From assembly GCA_031259645.1 (NCBI GenBank), contig JAIRLC010000094.1, positions 1 to 10,434 of the forward strand: a DNA stretch of 10,434 nt, read 5' to 3'. Position numbers and translations under genes: made by a program. The stretch is from Prevotellaceae bacterium (GTDB lineage Bacteria > Bacteroidota > Bacteroidia > Bacteroidales > UBA932). Below are positions 1 to 7,900 of this stretch, piece by piece. The notes below the pieces were generated by a model. That model was not told where the DNA came from, searched no databases, and saw only the letters and a program-made list of their open reading frames with translations. Every line of letters starts with the position of its first letter. Position 1 is the stretch's first letter.

Positions 1-1
1 T

Positions 2-1399
2 ATGAACACGCTATTTGATAAAATATGGGATTCGCATGTGGTGGCTGCTGTTGAAAATGGCCCTGTGCAGTTGTATGTCGACCGGCTATATTGCCATGAA
101 GTAACGAGCCCGCAGGCCTTTGCCGGGCTTCGGGAACGGGGGTTAAAACCGTTTCGGCCGGCGCGCATTTTTTGCATGCCCGACCACAATACGCCTACCC
201 ACGACCAGGATAAACCGATTGAAGACCCCATATCAAGAGCGCAGGTTGACACGTTAGCGAAAAACGCATCGGATTTTGGCCTGACCCATTTTGGGATGAT
301 GCACCCCAAGAATGGGATTATCCACGTGGTTGGCCCCGAGCGGGGACTTACGCTTCCGGGAATGACAATCGTTTGCGGCGACAGCCATACCTCCACGCAC
401 GGCGCAATGGGCGCTGTCGCTTTCGGGATTGGGACAAGCGAGGTGGAAATGGCGCTGGCCTCGCAATGTATCTTGCAGCAAAAGCCGAAAACCATGCGTA
501 TCACAGTGGATGGCCAACTCGGCAAGGGCGTTACGGCGAAAGACGTCGCGCTGTATATAATAGCTAAGATGACCACCGGCGGCGCCACAGGCTATTTCGT
601 GGAATACACCGGCCCGGTGGTGCGCAACCTGACGATGGAAGGACGCCTTACGCTGTGCAACCTGTCGATAGAAATGGGCGCGCGGGGCGGCATGGTGGCG
701 CCCGACGAAACAACATTCGCTTACTTAAAAGGTCGCGAATATGCGCCTCAGGGCGAAGCCTGGGATAAAGCCGTAGCTTACTGGAAAACGCTTGGAAGCG
801 GCAGCGATGCGGTATTTGACAAGGAAGTCATGTTCCGTGCCGAAGACATCGAACCCATGATCACCTACGGCACAAACCCGGGTATGGGCACAGGAATCAC
901 GCAAACAATTCCGTTATCGTCCTCGATGCCCGAAGCCGGCCGCGTTTCTTACCGGAAATCGCTTGGGTATATGGGCTTCAACGAGGGCGATCCGCTGATA
1001 GGGAAGCCGGTTGATTACGTCTTTGTGGGCTCGTGCACCAATGGCCGTATAGAAGATTTCAGGATGTTCGCGGCTATTGTGAAAGGCCGGAAGAAAGCGC
1101 CGGGGGTTACGGCATGGCTTGTGCCCGGCTCATGGGTGGTTGATGCGCAAATTCGCGCAGAGGGGCTCGACAGAATATTTGCCGATGCAGGCTTCGAACT
1201 GCGGCAGCCGGGGTGTTCGGCCTGTCTTGCGATGAACGATGACAAAATCCCGGCAGGCAAATATGCCGTTTCGACCTCAAACCGTAATTTCGAGGGACGC
1301 CAAGGCCCCGGCTCAAGAACATTGCTGGCAAGCCCCCTTGTGGCCGCCGCCGCCGCCGTAACCGGGAAAGTCACGGATCCGAGGGCGATTATGGAATAA
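2..1399 (+). CDS. leuC: 3-isopropylmalate dehydratase (isopropylmalate isomerase), large subunit
   Basis: LeuC, with LeuD, interconverts 2-isopropylmalate and 3-isopropylmalate in leucine biosynthesis in the cytoplasm. The 465-residue product has the usual bacterial LeuC length and the aconitase-family layout. The three [4Fe-4S] ligand cysteines are visible: C345 in GSCTNGR, and C405 and C408 in GCSACLAMN. Other family motifs are HEVTSPQAF (32-40), MDHN-like [11 protein letters not shown] (60-70), [13 protein letters not shown] (125-137) and [15 protein letters not shown] (426-440). The start at base 2 matches the N-terminus expected for the family ([12 protein letters not shown]), so the gene appears complete, although its ribosome binding region and promoter lie outside the window. 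leuD follows after 12 bases, so the two subunits are presumably made from one mRNA. The same operon could also serve citramalate isomerisation if the downstream synthase makes citramalate; that is inference. Confidence 0.97.
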   Translation: MNTLFDKIWDSHVVAAVENGPVQLYVDRLYCHEVTSPQAFAGLRERGLKPFRPARIFCMPDHNTPTHDQDKPIEDPISRAQVDTLAKNASDFGLTHFGMMHPKNGIIHVVGPERGLTLPGMTIVCGDSHTSTHGAMGAVAFGIGTSEVEMALASQCILQQKPKTMRITVDGQLGKGVTAKDVALYIIAKMTTGGATGYFVEYTGPVVRNLTMEGRLTLCNLSIEMGARGGMVAPDETTFAYLKGREYAPQGEAWDKAVAYWKTLGSGSDAVFDKEVMFRAEDIEPMITYGTNPGMGTGITQTIPLSSSMPEAGRVSYRKSLGYMGFNEGDPLIGKPVDYVFVGSCTNGRIEDFRMFAAIVKGRKKAPGVTAWLVPGSWVVDAQIRAEGLDRIFADAGFELRQPGCSACLAMNDDKIPAGKYAVSTSNRNFEGRQGPGSRTLLASPLVAAAAAVTGKVTDPRAIME

Positions 1400-1411
1400 A
1401 AATCAAAACAG

Positions 1412-1996
1412 ATGAAAGAGAAATTTGAAATACTACGAAGTACGTGTATCCCCCTTCCTTTGGAAAATGTGGATACAGACCAGATCATCCCGGCACGCTT
1501 CCTGAAAGCGACAACGAAAGAAGGCTTCGGGGAAAACCTGTTTTACGACTGGCGTTACGACAAGCAGGGAAATAAAATTGAAACGTTCGTGTTGAACGAC
1601 CCGCAGTATAGCGGGAAAGTTCTTGTGGCAGGAAAGAACTTCGGATGCGGCTCGAGCCGCGAACATGCGGCCTGGGCTATCGCCGGATATGGCTTTCGTG
1701 TCGTCGTGTCCAGCTTTTTTGCCGACATACACAAGAACAACGAATTGAACAACGGCGTTCTTCCCGTTGTGGTGAGCGAGCCGTTCCTTGCGGCGCTTTT
1801 CGCCTCCATCGAAGAAAATCCTGAAACGGAGGTGGAAGTAAATCTTCCCGAACAGCGGATAACAAACATGGCCACGGGAAAAAGCGAAAACTTTGAAATA
1901 AACGCCTATAAAAAACATTGCCTTATAAACGGTCTGGATGATATAGATTATTTGCTGACAAACAAACAAAAAATAGAGGAATACGAGCGGTTATGA
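1412..1996 (+). CDS. leuD: 3-isopropylmalate dehydratase, small subunit
   Basis: LeuD is the small (swivelling-domain) partner of LeuC, and both are needed for isopropylmalate isomerase activity. The 194-residue product shows the family signature [11 protein letters not shown] (21-31), followed by the substrate-binding loop [17 protein letters not shown] (74-90) and [19 protein letters not shown] (101-119). The length fits the bacterial LeuD subfamily of about 190-210 residues. The ATG at 1412 is 12 bases after the leuC stop, in an A-rich context without a strong Shine-Dalgarno sequence, which is common in Bacteroidota. The TGA stop overlaps the ATG of the next gene (ATGA), suggesting translational coupling. 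Nothing in the protein looks degraded. Confidence 0.96.
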   Translation: MKEKFEILRSTCIPLPLENVDTDQIIPARFLKATTKEGFGENLFYDWRYDKQGNKIETFVLNDPQYSGKVLVAGKNFGCGSSREHAAWAIAGYGFRVVVSSFFADIHKNNELNNGVLPVVVSEPFLAALFASIEENPETEVEVNLPEQRITNMATGKSENFEINAYKKHCLINGLDDIDYLLTNKQKIEEYERL

Positions 1997-3501
1997 TAGA
2001 AATAATGGACACGACGCTTCGCGACGGAGAGCAAACGAACGGAGTTTCTTTTTCCGTACATGAAAAAAAGTCAATAGCGCGATTGCTGATTGAAGAGTTG
2101 AATGTTGATCGTGTGGAGGTCGCTTCCGCCCGCGTGTCGGACGGTGAGTTCGACGCCGTCAAAGGCATATCCGCCTGGGCCACGCAACGAGGCTGCCTCA
2201 ACCGTCTTGAGGTTTTGGGCTTTGTTGACGACGGACTGTCCCTGAAGTGGACAAAAGACGCCGGCTGCCGTGTGGTAAACATGTTATGTAAAGGCTCGTT
2301 GAAACACGCTACCGAACAGTTGAAGAAAACCCCGGAGCAACATATTGAAGACATTACCGGGCAGATTGCACTGGCACGCGAAATGGATATTGATGTAAAC
2401 ATATACCTCGAAGACTGGTCGGGCGGTATGCGGGACTCTCCCGGCTACGTTTATCAGGTGGTTGATGCGTTAAGGCATTTGCACGTTCACCGCTTCATGC
2501 TTCCCGATACGCTCGGCATGCTTAATCCGGAAAACACCTGTAAGTATTGCTGCGATATGGTGAAACGCTACCCCGAATTACATTTCGACTTTCATGCGCA
2601 TAATGATTACGGCTTGGCTGTAGCTAACGTCTATGCTGCCGTGCGTGCCGGTATCAAAGGCATACACGTGACGGTAACCGGACTGGGCGAGCGCGCCGGC
2701 AATGCGGCATTGAGCAGCGTTGTGACTGTAATCCATGATCAATTGAACGAAAAAACAAATGTCGTAGAAAACAAAATCCATCATGTGAGCCAAAGCGTTG
2801 AAATGTATTCCGGCATACGTATTGCGCCTAACCAGCCGGTAATTGGCGAAAATGTCTTCACGCAATGCGCCGGGGTGCATGCCGACGGCGACAATAAGAG
2901 TAACCTTTACTGCAATCTCCTTATTCCGGAACGCTTTGGCCGCACACGTGAGTATGCCTTAGGCAAGACTTCCGGCAGAGCCAATATCCGCAAAAACCTT
3001 GAAGCGCTCGGCATAGACCTTGACGAAGAATCCATGCGTAAAGTGACGCAACGCGTCATAGAACTTGGCGATAAAAAGGAAATATTGACGCAGGAAGACC
3101 TCCCGTACATCATTTCCGACGTTCTTCGGCACGACATGCAGGAAAATAAAATTAAAGTATTGAATTATTCGTTATCCTTGACGCAGGGGTTGAAACCTGT
3201 GGCTACGCTGAAGGTCGAAATTGACGGCGTTACATACGAAAATACGGCAACGGGAGATGGGCAATACGATGCTTTTGTCAGGGCGCTACGTAAGATATAC
3301 AAGTCGCTTAACCGGCCGTTCCCGATGCTTACGAACTACGCCGTATCAATACCTCCCGGTGGCCGCACGGATGCATTCGTGCAAACGGTCATAACGTGGC
3401 GGCACGAAGGCGTCGAATTTAAAACCCGCGGACTTGACGCCGACCAGATTGAAGCGGCGATAAAAGCTACAGTGAAAATGCTTAATAAAATAGAGAAATG
3501 A
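1993..3501 (+). CDS. 2-isopropylmalate/citramalate synthase-family acyltransferase with C-terminal LeuA regulatory domain
   Basis: The enzyme condenses acetyl-CoA with a 2-oxo acid. The family includes 2-isopropylmalate synthase (2-oxoisovalerate), citramalate synthase (pyruvate) and homocitrate synthase. In the TIM-barrel half, DTTLRDGEQ (6-14) carries the catalytic arginine (R10) and a metal-binding aspartate (D11). FHAHNDYG (200-207) carries the other metal ligands H201 and H203, and GLGERAGNA (230-238) is the second family signature. GVHADG (294-299) and LGKTSGR (323-329) lie in the linker region. Residues from about 385 to 502 form a LeuA-type allosteric domain ending in [13 protein letters not shown] and [13 protein letters not shown]. 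The 502-residue length suits such a two-domain enzyme. ATGA overlaps join it to leuD and leuB, so it clearly works with them. Similar proteins between leuD and leuB are familiar from Bacteroidales and are usually annotated only at family level. Substrate choice cannot be read from the sequence by eye, so no symbol is given; cimA or a second leuA are both possible. Confidence 0.9.
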   Translation: MIEIMDTTLRDGEQTNGVSFSVHEKKSIARLLIEELNVDRVEVASARVSDGEFDAVKGISAWATQRGCLNRLEVLGFVDDGLSLKWTKDAGCRVVNMLCKGSLKHATEQLKKTPEQHIEDITGQIALAREMDIDVNIYLEDWSGGMRDSPGYVYQVVDALRHLHVHRFMLPDTLGMLNPENTCKYCCDMVKRYPELHFDFHAHNDYGLAVANVYAAVRAGIKGIHVTVTGLGERAGNAALSSVVTVIHDQLNEKTNVVENKIHHVSQSVEMYSGIRIAPNQPVIGENVFTQCAGVHADGDNKSNLYCNLLIPERFGRTREYALGKTSGRANIRKNLEALGIDLDEESMRKVTQRVIELGDKKEILTQEDLPYIISDVLRHDMQENKIKVLNYSLSLTQGLKPVATLKVEIDGVTYENTATGDGQYDAFVRALRKIYKSLNRPFPMLTNYAVSIPPGGRTDAFVQTVITWRHEGVEFKTRGLDADQIEAAIKATVKMLNKIEK

Positions 3502-4574
3502 AACTAAATATAGCAGTATTGCCGGGCGACGGTATCGGGCCGGAAATAATGGAACAGGCAATGAAAGCCGTGAGGATTGTTTGCAAAAAATACAATCATG
3601 AATTGACCTGCACTACCGCCTTGGTTGGCGCATGTGCGATAGGCGCAACCGGCAATCCGTATCCGGACGAAACGCACGAATGTTGTATGCACAGCGATGC
3701 GGTATTATTCGGCGCAATAGGCTCGCCGGAATATGACAATAATCCGGCCGCAAAAGTGCGTCCCGAACAGGGATTGCTCGCCATGCGCAAGAAACTGGGA
3801 TTGTATGCCAATATACGCCCTGTGACAACCTTCCCGTCATTGCAGCACAAATCGCCCTTGCGCGCCGATTTGGTCGAGGGCGTCGACTTTATGTGCATCC
3901 GCGAACTCACGGGCGGGCTTTATTTCGGCCGTCCGCAGGGGCGTAGCGAAGACGGCAATATCGCGTATGACACCTGCGTCTATTCGCGTGAAGAAATAGC
4001 GCGCATTGTGCGCCTGGCATACGGGTATGCTGTCCAACGCCGGAAAAAACTGACGGTTGTCGATAAAGCCAATGTTTTGGCCACATCACGTTTGTGGCGC
4101 GAAGTAGCCCAGTGTATTGAAAAGGAATATCCGGAAGTGGAAACCGAATATATGTTTGTGGACAATGCCGCAATGCGATTGATACAATGGCCGGGAAGCT
4201 TTGATGTGATGGTAACCGAAAACATGTTCGGCGACATATTAACGGACGAAGCCTCCGTCATCACCGGCTCTTTAGGTATGTTGCCGTCGGCGTCTGTCGG
4301 CGTACACACTTCGGTGTTTGAGCCCATCCACGGTTCATACCCGCAGGCGGCAGGTAAGAATATAGCCAATCCGCTGGCCACCATTTTGTCGGCCGCCATG
4401 ATGTTCGAATATGCATTCAATTTGCGTGAAGAAGGAAGCGCAATTCGCGCGGCCGTTGCCGCCTCCATGGCTTCCGGCATCGTAACCGCCGACATCTCGC
4501 AAAACGGAAAGTCTTACCGCACCACTGAGGTGGGCGATTGGATTGCGGAGGAAATAGCGAGAACTAAGAACTAA
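3498..4574 (+). CDS. leuB: 3-isopropylmalate dehydrogenase
   Basis: LeuB oxidises and decarboxylates 3-isopropylmalate to 2-oxoisocaproate with NAD+, the third step of leucine biosynthesis. The 358-residue product is of normal length. It opens with the family N-terminus [16 protein letters not shown] (3-18). Substrate-binding arginines are R97, R107 and R135, the last within [15 protein letters not shown] (135-149), which also holds the catalytic tyrosine Y142. K190 (VVDKANVL) and D222, D246 and D250 ([15 protein letters not shown]) match the catalytic lysine and Mg2+ ligands of the family. [10 protein letters not shown] (257-266) and [14 protein letters not shown] (274-287) complete the signature. 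The ATG overlaps the preceding TGA, so it is the last gene of the operon. The stop codon lies within a short tandem repeat (AACTAAG twice). Confidence 0.96.
   Translation: MKLNIAVLPGDGIGPEIMEQAMKAVRIVCKKYNHELTCTTALVGACAIGATGNPYPDETHECCMHSDAVLFGAIGSPEYDNNPAAKVRPEQGLLAMRKKLGLYANIRPVTTFPSLQHKSPLRADLVEGVDFMCIRELTGGLYFGRPQGRSEDGNIAYDTCVYSREEIARIVRLAYGYAVQRRKKLTVVDKANVLATSRLWREVAQCIEKEYPEVETEYMFVDNAAMRLIQWPGSFDVMVTENMFGDILTDEASVITGSLGMLPSASVGVHTSVFEPIHGSYPQAAGKNIANPLATILSAAMMFEYAFNLREEGSAIRAAVAASMASGIVTADISQNGKSYRTTEVGDWIAEEIARTKN
4561..4574 (+). repeat. Tandem AACTAAG heptamer spanning the leuB stop codon
   Basis: Two consecutive copies of AACTAAG end around the leuB stop codon. The last codons of leuB and its TAA are therefore built from repeat sequence. 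A few bases further on, ACGCTT also occurs twice in a row with one base between. Such short degenerate direct repeats after stop codons may be replication-slippage products. No function is evident. Confidence 0.4.
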
Positions 4575-4626
4575 GCGTTATTCGTGTGATTTGTCACGCC
4601 TTACGCTTCACGCTTAACTGTTTTTT
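4572..4626 (+). terminator. Possible rho-independent terminator of the leu operon
   Basis: TAAGCGT (4572-4578) can pair perfectly with ACGCTTA (4610-4616). An inner CGTG/CACG stem (4583-4586 with 4595-4598) could stack inside it. ACTG and then six T residues (4621-4626) follow. The outer loop is large, so the hairpin may be weak. The location between the leuB stop and the end of the convergent fic gene fits a terminator. Confidence 0.4.
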
Positions 4627-4633
4627 ACAAGAC

Positions 4634-5731
4634 TTAAATAGCCAATTCGTAGTGTACGCTTCGCCCACTGCCCTGTGCAAACAATACGCCGGTTTCCGAC
4701 AAATGCTGCAAATCGCGGGTGGCGGTGGCCTTTGATGTTTTGGCTATCGACATATATTTCCTCGCTGTTATTCCGCCTTCAAATCCTTTGTAGCCCGCAT
4801 CCAGCATCTTTTTCACAACTTTATGCTCCCGCACGTTCAGTTCGTTTTTATATTTGTCGAAAAACCTTGTTTTTTGCAATGAAAATCCAACAATTTTAAT
4901 CGCCTCTGTTTGCGCCTGTAAAACCACATTTGCAAAATAAACAAGCCATCCGGTTATTTCCAGCGAATTTTGTGCATCTTTGAGCGCCGCGTAATATTGT
5001 TTCCTGTTTTTTTCTATCACGCTTGATAAACTCAACAAAACCGGCCTGCACAACGATTGCGCCAAACATTTTTCGGCAATTGCCCGCCCAATACGCCCAT
5101 TGCCGTCTTCAAAAGGGTGTATGCTCTCAAAATACAAATGGGCTACAGCCGTTTTAATCAGCGCATCAGCCGCATTTGCATTGGTTTTATAATCGTTGTA
5201 CCATCCGGTAAATTTTTTCATTTCCTGCGGAATGCGTGCTGATGGCGGGGCTTCATAATGCACAATTTCTCTGCCGATAGCCCCCGACACCACTTGCATC
5301 GGAGATGTGCCGGTACGCCATGCTCCCGCTTTTACGGTTTGGCTTCCTTCAAACAAAAGCTTGTGCCACCGCTTGATGTCTGTTTCTGTGAGGCGTTTAT
5401 TGTATGACCTTCGCACAGCGACAAGTAAGTCCGACACAGCTTTGGCGCGTTTATCCTTTACGCGTACCGGACTGACGTTCAGCTCCAATTGATTTCTGAT
5501 AGACGACATCACATCCTGCCGGCTGATAAATTCGCCTTCAATCTCTGATGTGGTTACGGCTTCCGAAATCATAAAACGGATTACCTCCTCTTGCTGTCTG
5601 GCAATATCCATTCCTTGTAACAGGCCATTCATTGTGCCCGACAATTCCGAGAATTTAATTACAATATCGCTTATTGCATCGCGACTATAGCTGAAATTTG
5701 CCCAATTTTTGTGTTGCCAATTATAAGTCAT
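4634..5731 (-). CDS. Fic-domain protein (class II-type, N-terminal inhibitory helix, C-terminal winged helix)
   Basis: Fic proteins usually transfer AMP or another nucleotide moiety from a nucleotide to a hydroxyl side chain of a target protein. This 365-residue protein carries a complete Fic core motif HPFEDGNGRIGR (205-216) with catalytic H205, the acidic residue D209 and the anion-binding R213/R216 loop. The N-terminal part (NWQHKNWANFSY and following) resembles the DUF4172-type Fic N-terminal region. It includes TSEIEG (61-66), a match to the inhibitory (S/T)xxxE(G/N) motif, with E65 as the predicted autoinhibitory glutamate. Residues from about 296 to 362 look like a winged helix, with ITARKYMSIAKTSKATATRDLQHL as helix-turn-helix and a GSGRSVHYEL wing, suggesting DNA binding or self-regulation. 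The ATG at 5731 follows a good Bacteroidota promoter. No cognate antitoxin gene is next to it, as expected when the inhibitory helix is built in. The natural target is unknown. Confidence 0.93.
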   Translation of the reverse strand: MTYNWQHKNWANFSYSRDAISDIVIKFSELSGTMNGLLQGMDIARQQEEVIRFMISEAVTTSEIEGEFISRQDVMSSIRNQLELNVSPVRVKDKRAKAVSDLLVAVRRSYNKRLTETDIKRWHKLLFEGSQTVKAGAWRTGTSPMQVVSGAIGREIVHYEAPPSARIPQEMKKFTGWYNDYKTNANAADALIKTAVAHLYFESIHPFEDGNGRIGRAIAEKCLAQSLCRPVLLSLSSVIEKNRKQYYAALKDAQNSLEITGWLVYFANVVLQAQTEAIKIVGFSLQKTRFFDKYKNELNVREHKVVKKMLDAGYKGFEGGITARKYMSIAKTSKATATRDLQHLSETGVLFAQGSGRSVHYELAI

Positions 5732-5737
5732 ATTTTA

Positions 5738-5814
5738 TTTTTGAGCCGGTTAGTAAAAATATTCGGCTCACAAAAGTATGATTTTTGAGCCAAATAAACA
5801 AAATATTCGGCCCA
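5738..5814. repeat. Two direct repeats (33 bases each, 44-base period) made of TGAGCC/GGCTCA inverted repeats, operator-like
   Basis: TTTTTGAGCC occurs at 5738-5747 and 5782-5791, and AAATATTCGGC at 5757-5767 and 5801-5811, both exactly 44 bases apart. Copies 5738-5770 and 5782-5814 differ mainly in the middle eight bases and at one base near the end. Each copy is an inverted repeat: TGAGCC (5742-5747) pairs with GGCTCA (5765-5770) perfectly, and TGAGCC (5786-5791) faces GGCCCA (5809-5814) with one mismatch. The arms lie on both sides of the -7 box of the predicted fic promoter and beside its -33 box. A regulator binding here would be expected to control fic; the winged helix of the Fic protein is one candidate. 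Confidence 0.75.
5771..5803 (-). promoter_or_regulatory. Predicted Bacteroidota promoter for the fic gene
   Basis: On the - strand TACTTTTG (5778-5771) matches the TAnnTTTG -7 consensus exactly. TTTTG (5803-5799) lies 20 bases upstream as the -33 element. Transcription would start near 5764, leaving a leader of about 30 bases before the ATG at 5731. The boxes interleave with the repeated inverted elements described in this region. Confidence 0.65.
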
Positions 5815-5839
5815 ATTTTCGTGTGGAAATTTTTAAATA

Positions 5840-5871
5840 TTTGCATAGTTGTTAATTTTTTACTATCTTTG
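5840..5871 (+). promoter_or_regulatory. Predicted Bacteroidota promoter for the Rpn-type nuclease gene
   Basis: TTTG (5840-5843) and TATCTTTG (5864-5871) match the -33 and -7 consensus elements with 20 bases between them. Transcription would start at about 5877, only some 12 bases before the ATG at 5890. The position argues against the longer in-frame start at 5785, which lies upstream of this promoter and inside the repeat array. Confidence 0.65.
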
Positions 5872-5889
5872 CGAAAACACGCCATTCTT

Positions 5890-6831
5890 ATGAGTCTGTC
5901 TAAACCGAAAGAACGCGCACTTATTTCCTTTGATTACGCCTTAAAGCGTTTGCTGCGCAACAAAGCCAACTACGACGTGCTGGAAGGCTTTTTGAGCGAA
6001 TTGCTCATGCGTGACATAAAGGTGCAGCGTATTCTGGAAAGCGAGAGCAACAAACAGTACTACGACGACAAGCACAACCAGGTAGACATTCTGGTAGAAG
6101 ACGCCAACGGCGAGCTGGTGATTGTCGAATTGCAGTTCAATATTGAGATGGACTATTTTCAGCGTATGCTGTATGGCACAAGCAAAGTGATTGCCGAGCA
6201 AATGAAACAGGGCGATGACTATGTAAACGTCAAAAAAGTATATTCCATCAACATTGTGTATTTTAACTTGGGGCAGGGCACGGATTATGTGTATCATGGG
6301 AAGACGCACTTTAAGGGGTTGCACAGGCAGGACGAGTTGCAGTTGTCGGCGATGCAGCGCAAGGTTTTCGGCATACAGGAGGCGGGAGATATTTACCCCG
6401 AGTATTACATTTTAAAAATCAACAACTTTAATGATGTGGCCAAAGACCGGTTGGACGAGTGGATTTATTTTCTGAAGCACAACGCCGTTAAAGACGAGTT
6501 TAGGGCGAAAGGCTTGAACAAGGCACGGGAATTGTTGGCGCGCGACCGGCTCAGTGTGGATGACCGGCGGGAGTATGATTATTTGGAGAAGATCCGCAGC
6601 CATAACTTAAGCATGATTGCTTCGGCGAAAGATGAAGGCAGGTTTGAAACAGAGGAAACGTATGAGTCGATTCTTTCCGAAAAAGATCGTGTTATTGCTG
6701 AGAGGGAACGTATTATTGCTGAAAAAGAACGCCTTCTCGCAGAAAAAGAACAAACCATTGTGCAGGAACGTATCGAAAAAGAACGCGTGCTTGCCAAACT
6801 GACCGCGTTAAAAAACGATAAGCGTAAATAA
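5890..6831 (+). CDS. PD-(D/E)XK nuclease family protein (Rpn-type recombination-promoting nuclease/putative transposase)
   Basis: Rpn-type proteins are PD-(D/E)XK endonucleases linked to RecA-independent recombination and historically annotated as transposases. From the chosen start the product has 313 residues. DYALKRLLRNKANYDVLEGF (15-34) is the typical N-terminal helix region. The catalytic core is visible as VDILVED (65-71) with D66, and VIVELQF (77-83) with the E80-x-Q82 pair. YFQRMLYGTSKVIAEQM (89-105) follows as the usual helix. The C-terminal third (from about 205) is charged, and residues about 264-303 form a strongly predicted coiled coil with heptads such as VIAERER and IIAEKER. 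An in-frame ATG at 5785 would add 35 residues, but those codons lie before the promoter and within the repeats, so the ATG at 5890 is preferred. No terminal inverted repeats or partner genes of an insertion sequence are visible. The biological role here is unknown. Confidence 0.85.
   Translation: MSLSKPKERALISFDYALKRLLRNKANYDVLEGFLSELLMRDIKVQRILESESNKQYYDDKHNQVDILVEDANGELVIVELQFNIEMDYFQRMLYGTSKVIAEQMKQGDDYVNVKKVYSINIVYFNLGQGTDYVYHGKTHFKGLHRQDELQLSAMQRKVFGIQEAGDIYPEYYILKINNFNDVAKDRLDEWIYFLKHNAVKDEFRAKGLNKARELLARDRLSVDDRREYDYLEKIRSHNLSMIASAKDEGRFETEETYESILSEKDRVIAERERIIAEKERLLAEKEQTIVQERIEKERVLAKLTALKNDKRK
6691..6774 (+). repeat. Degenerate 21-base tandem repeat encoding coiled-coil heptads
   Basis: Four consecutive 21-base units (6691-6711, 6712-6732, 6733-6753, 6754-6774) encode VIAERER, IIAEKER, LLAEKEQ and TIVQERI. 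The first three are clearly related at the DNA level (for example ATTGCTGA then GAACG), and the fourth is more diverged. The units keep frame, so copy-number change would lengthen or shorten the coiled coil by whole heptads. Confidence 0.7.
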
Positions 6832-6865
6832 TACGTTTTTCAACAAAAAATTGAGATTATAGTGG

Positions 6866-7900
6866 TTACAACCGGCTTTTTAACTGCACTGGCAGCACTA
6901 CCGGCAGGTGGTCGCTAACGCCGCCTTTGTAGGTAGGCCCTTGGTATGTGCGGAAAGGTTTTTCGCCGAGGTACTTTTCGTCGTCTTCGAGCAGGAAAGG
7001 TGCCTTGAACACCTTGACGCTATTGGGCAGGCACTGCAACGTGGCGTCGGGTTGGAGCAGCCGCCCCGATACAATAAACTGGTCGATAAGCTCCCACTGG
7101 CCGCGATACCGGAGCGACCCTCCGCCACGTTCGGCGAGCGGCAGCATGAGGTTGTACAGGCTGTCGGCCGAAGGGTTGCCATGTGGCGGTAGGGCTTGCA
7201 GGCCTTCGGTAAGCGGCACGCTTTCGGGTGTATCGTTGAAATCGCCCATGAGGATGATGTTGGCGGCAGGGGAGGCCTGCAAAATAGAATCGGCGATGTT
7301 TTTCGCGCGCTGTGCCGCAGCCATCCGCTTGGGCATTGATTGTTTCTCTCCGTCTAATTTCGACGGCCAGTGGTTTACTAACACATGCAACGTGTCGCAA
7401 CACGCATACAGCCCTTTGGCGTAAAGGATTTCGCGCGTTTGGCTGCTGCCCGATTCGTAGGTGACTTTGTAAAAACCGGCGTGCAGCACCTTAAACCGGT
7501 CGGTGCGGTAAAGCAGGGCTACGTCAATTCCCCGCGGGTCGGGCGAATCGTGGTGTACAATGCCGTACCCGATTTTCGACAGGGGCGTGCGCTCCACAAG
7601 GTGTTTCAGGACTAAGTGATTTTCCACTTCGCATAAACCCACCAGCACCGGCGCGTTACCTTCACCAATCGCAATAATAGTTTTGGCAATGCTGTTGCGC
7701 TTTTTCGCCAGTCGCGTCCATGTCCAGGCATTTTTTCCTGAGGGGGTGAAATCATTATCCTGCGTGTGCGGATCGTCTTCGGGATCGAACAGATTCTCTA
7801 CGTTGTAGAACACCACCAGCCCGTCGGGCTTGTCGTTCTGCGCACCCGCGGCAAGGCCGGACAGGAGCGCACACAAGGCCATGAAATACCTTTTATACAT
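6866..7900 (-). CDS. Secreted endonuclease/exonuclease/phosphatase-family protein
   Basis: The protein belongs to the metal-dependent endonuclease/exonuclease/phosphatase fold shared by DNase I-like nucleases and phosphodiesterases. It is 344 residues long. The first 20 residues form a signal peptide (KR, then MALCALLSGLAAGA), with likely cleavage just before Q21, so it probably acts in the periplasm or outside the cell. Core motifs appear in order: FYNVENLFD (31-39, N33), GLCEVEN (88-94, E91), RGIDVALLYR (123-132), LVNHWPSK (174-181, H177), ILMGDFNDTPES (216-227, D220 and N222) and the terminal GVSDHLPVVL (327-336, D330 and H331). All expected catalytic positions are present. Its ATG overlaps the ilvE stop codon (TAATG), so it is translated from the same mRNA. 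Substrate (DNA, RNA or a phosphoester) cannot be decided from sequence alone. Confidence 0.9.
   Translation of the reverse strand: MYKRYFMALCALLSGLAAGAQNDKPDGLVVFYNVENLFDPEDDPHTQDNDFTPSGKNAWTWTRLAKKRNSIAKTIIAIGEGNAPVLVGLCEVENHLVLKHLVERTPLSKIGYGIVHHDSPDPRGIDVALLYRTDRFKVLHAGFYKVTYESGSSQTREILYAKGLYACCDTLHVLVNHWPSKLDGEKQSMPKRMAAAQRAKNIADSILQASPAANIILMGDFNDTPESVPLTEGLQALPPHGNPSADSLYNLMLPLAERGGGSLRYRGQWELIDQFIVSGRLLQPDATLQCLPNSVKVFKAPFLLEDDEKYLGEKPFRTYQGPTYKGGVSDHLPVVLPVQLKSRL

Noticed and set aside
1015..1488. 157-codon open frame on the - strand across the end of leuC
   Set aside because: It lies fully opposite leuC and leuD, whose products have complete catalytic motifs. The translated frame shows no recognisable domain.
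1923..2402. 159-codon open frame on the - strand opposite leuD and the synthase
   Set aside because: It is antisense to conserved genes, has no family resemblance and has no promoter; a by-product of codon composition.
3980..4495. 171-codon open frame on the - strand opposite leuB
   Set aside because: leuB is complete and conserved on the + strand. The antisense product shows low-complexity Ala/Ser/Thr content typical of shadow frames.
5785..5889. Upstream in-frame start that would lengthen the Rpn-type protein by 35 residues
   Set aside because: A consensus promoter at 5840-5871 lies downstream of that ATG and close to the ATG at 5890. The extra residues overlap the repeat array and are unlike the family N-terminus.
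5890..6831. Complete insertion sequence around the nuclease/transposase-like gene
   Set aside because: No terminal inverted repeats or target-site duplication are visible. The family is a PD-(D/E)XK nuclease group in which such ends are not expected, so the transposase label is not evidence of an IS.
6832..6865. Possible terminator between the convergent Rpn-type and EEP-family genes
   Set aside because: A- and T-rich runs are present, but no stable stem followed by a T run could be found on either strand.
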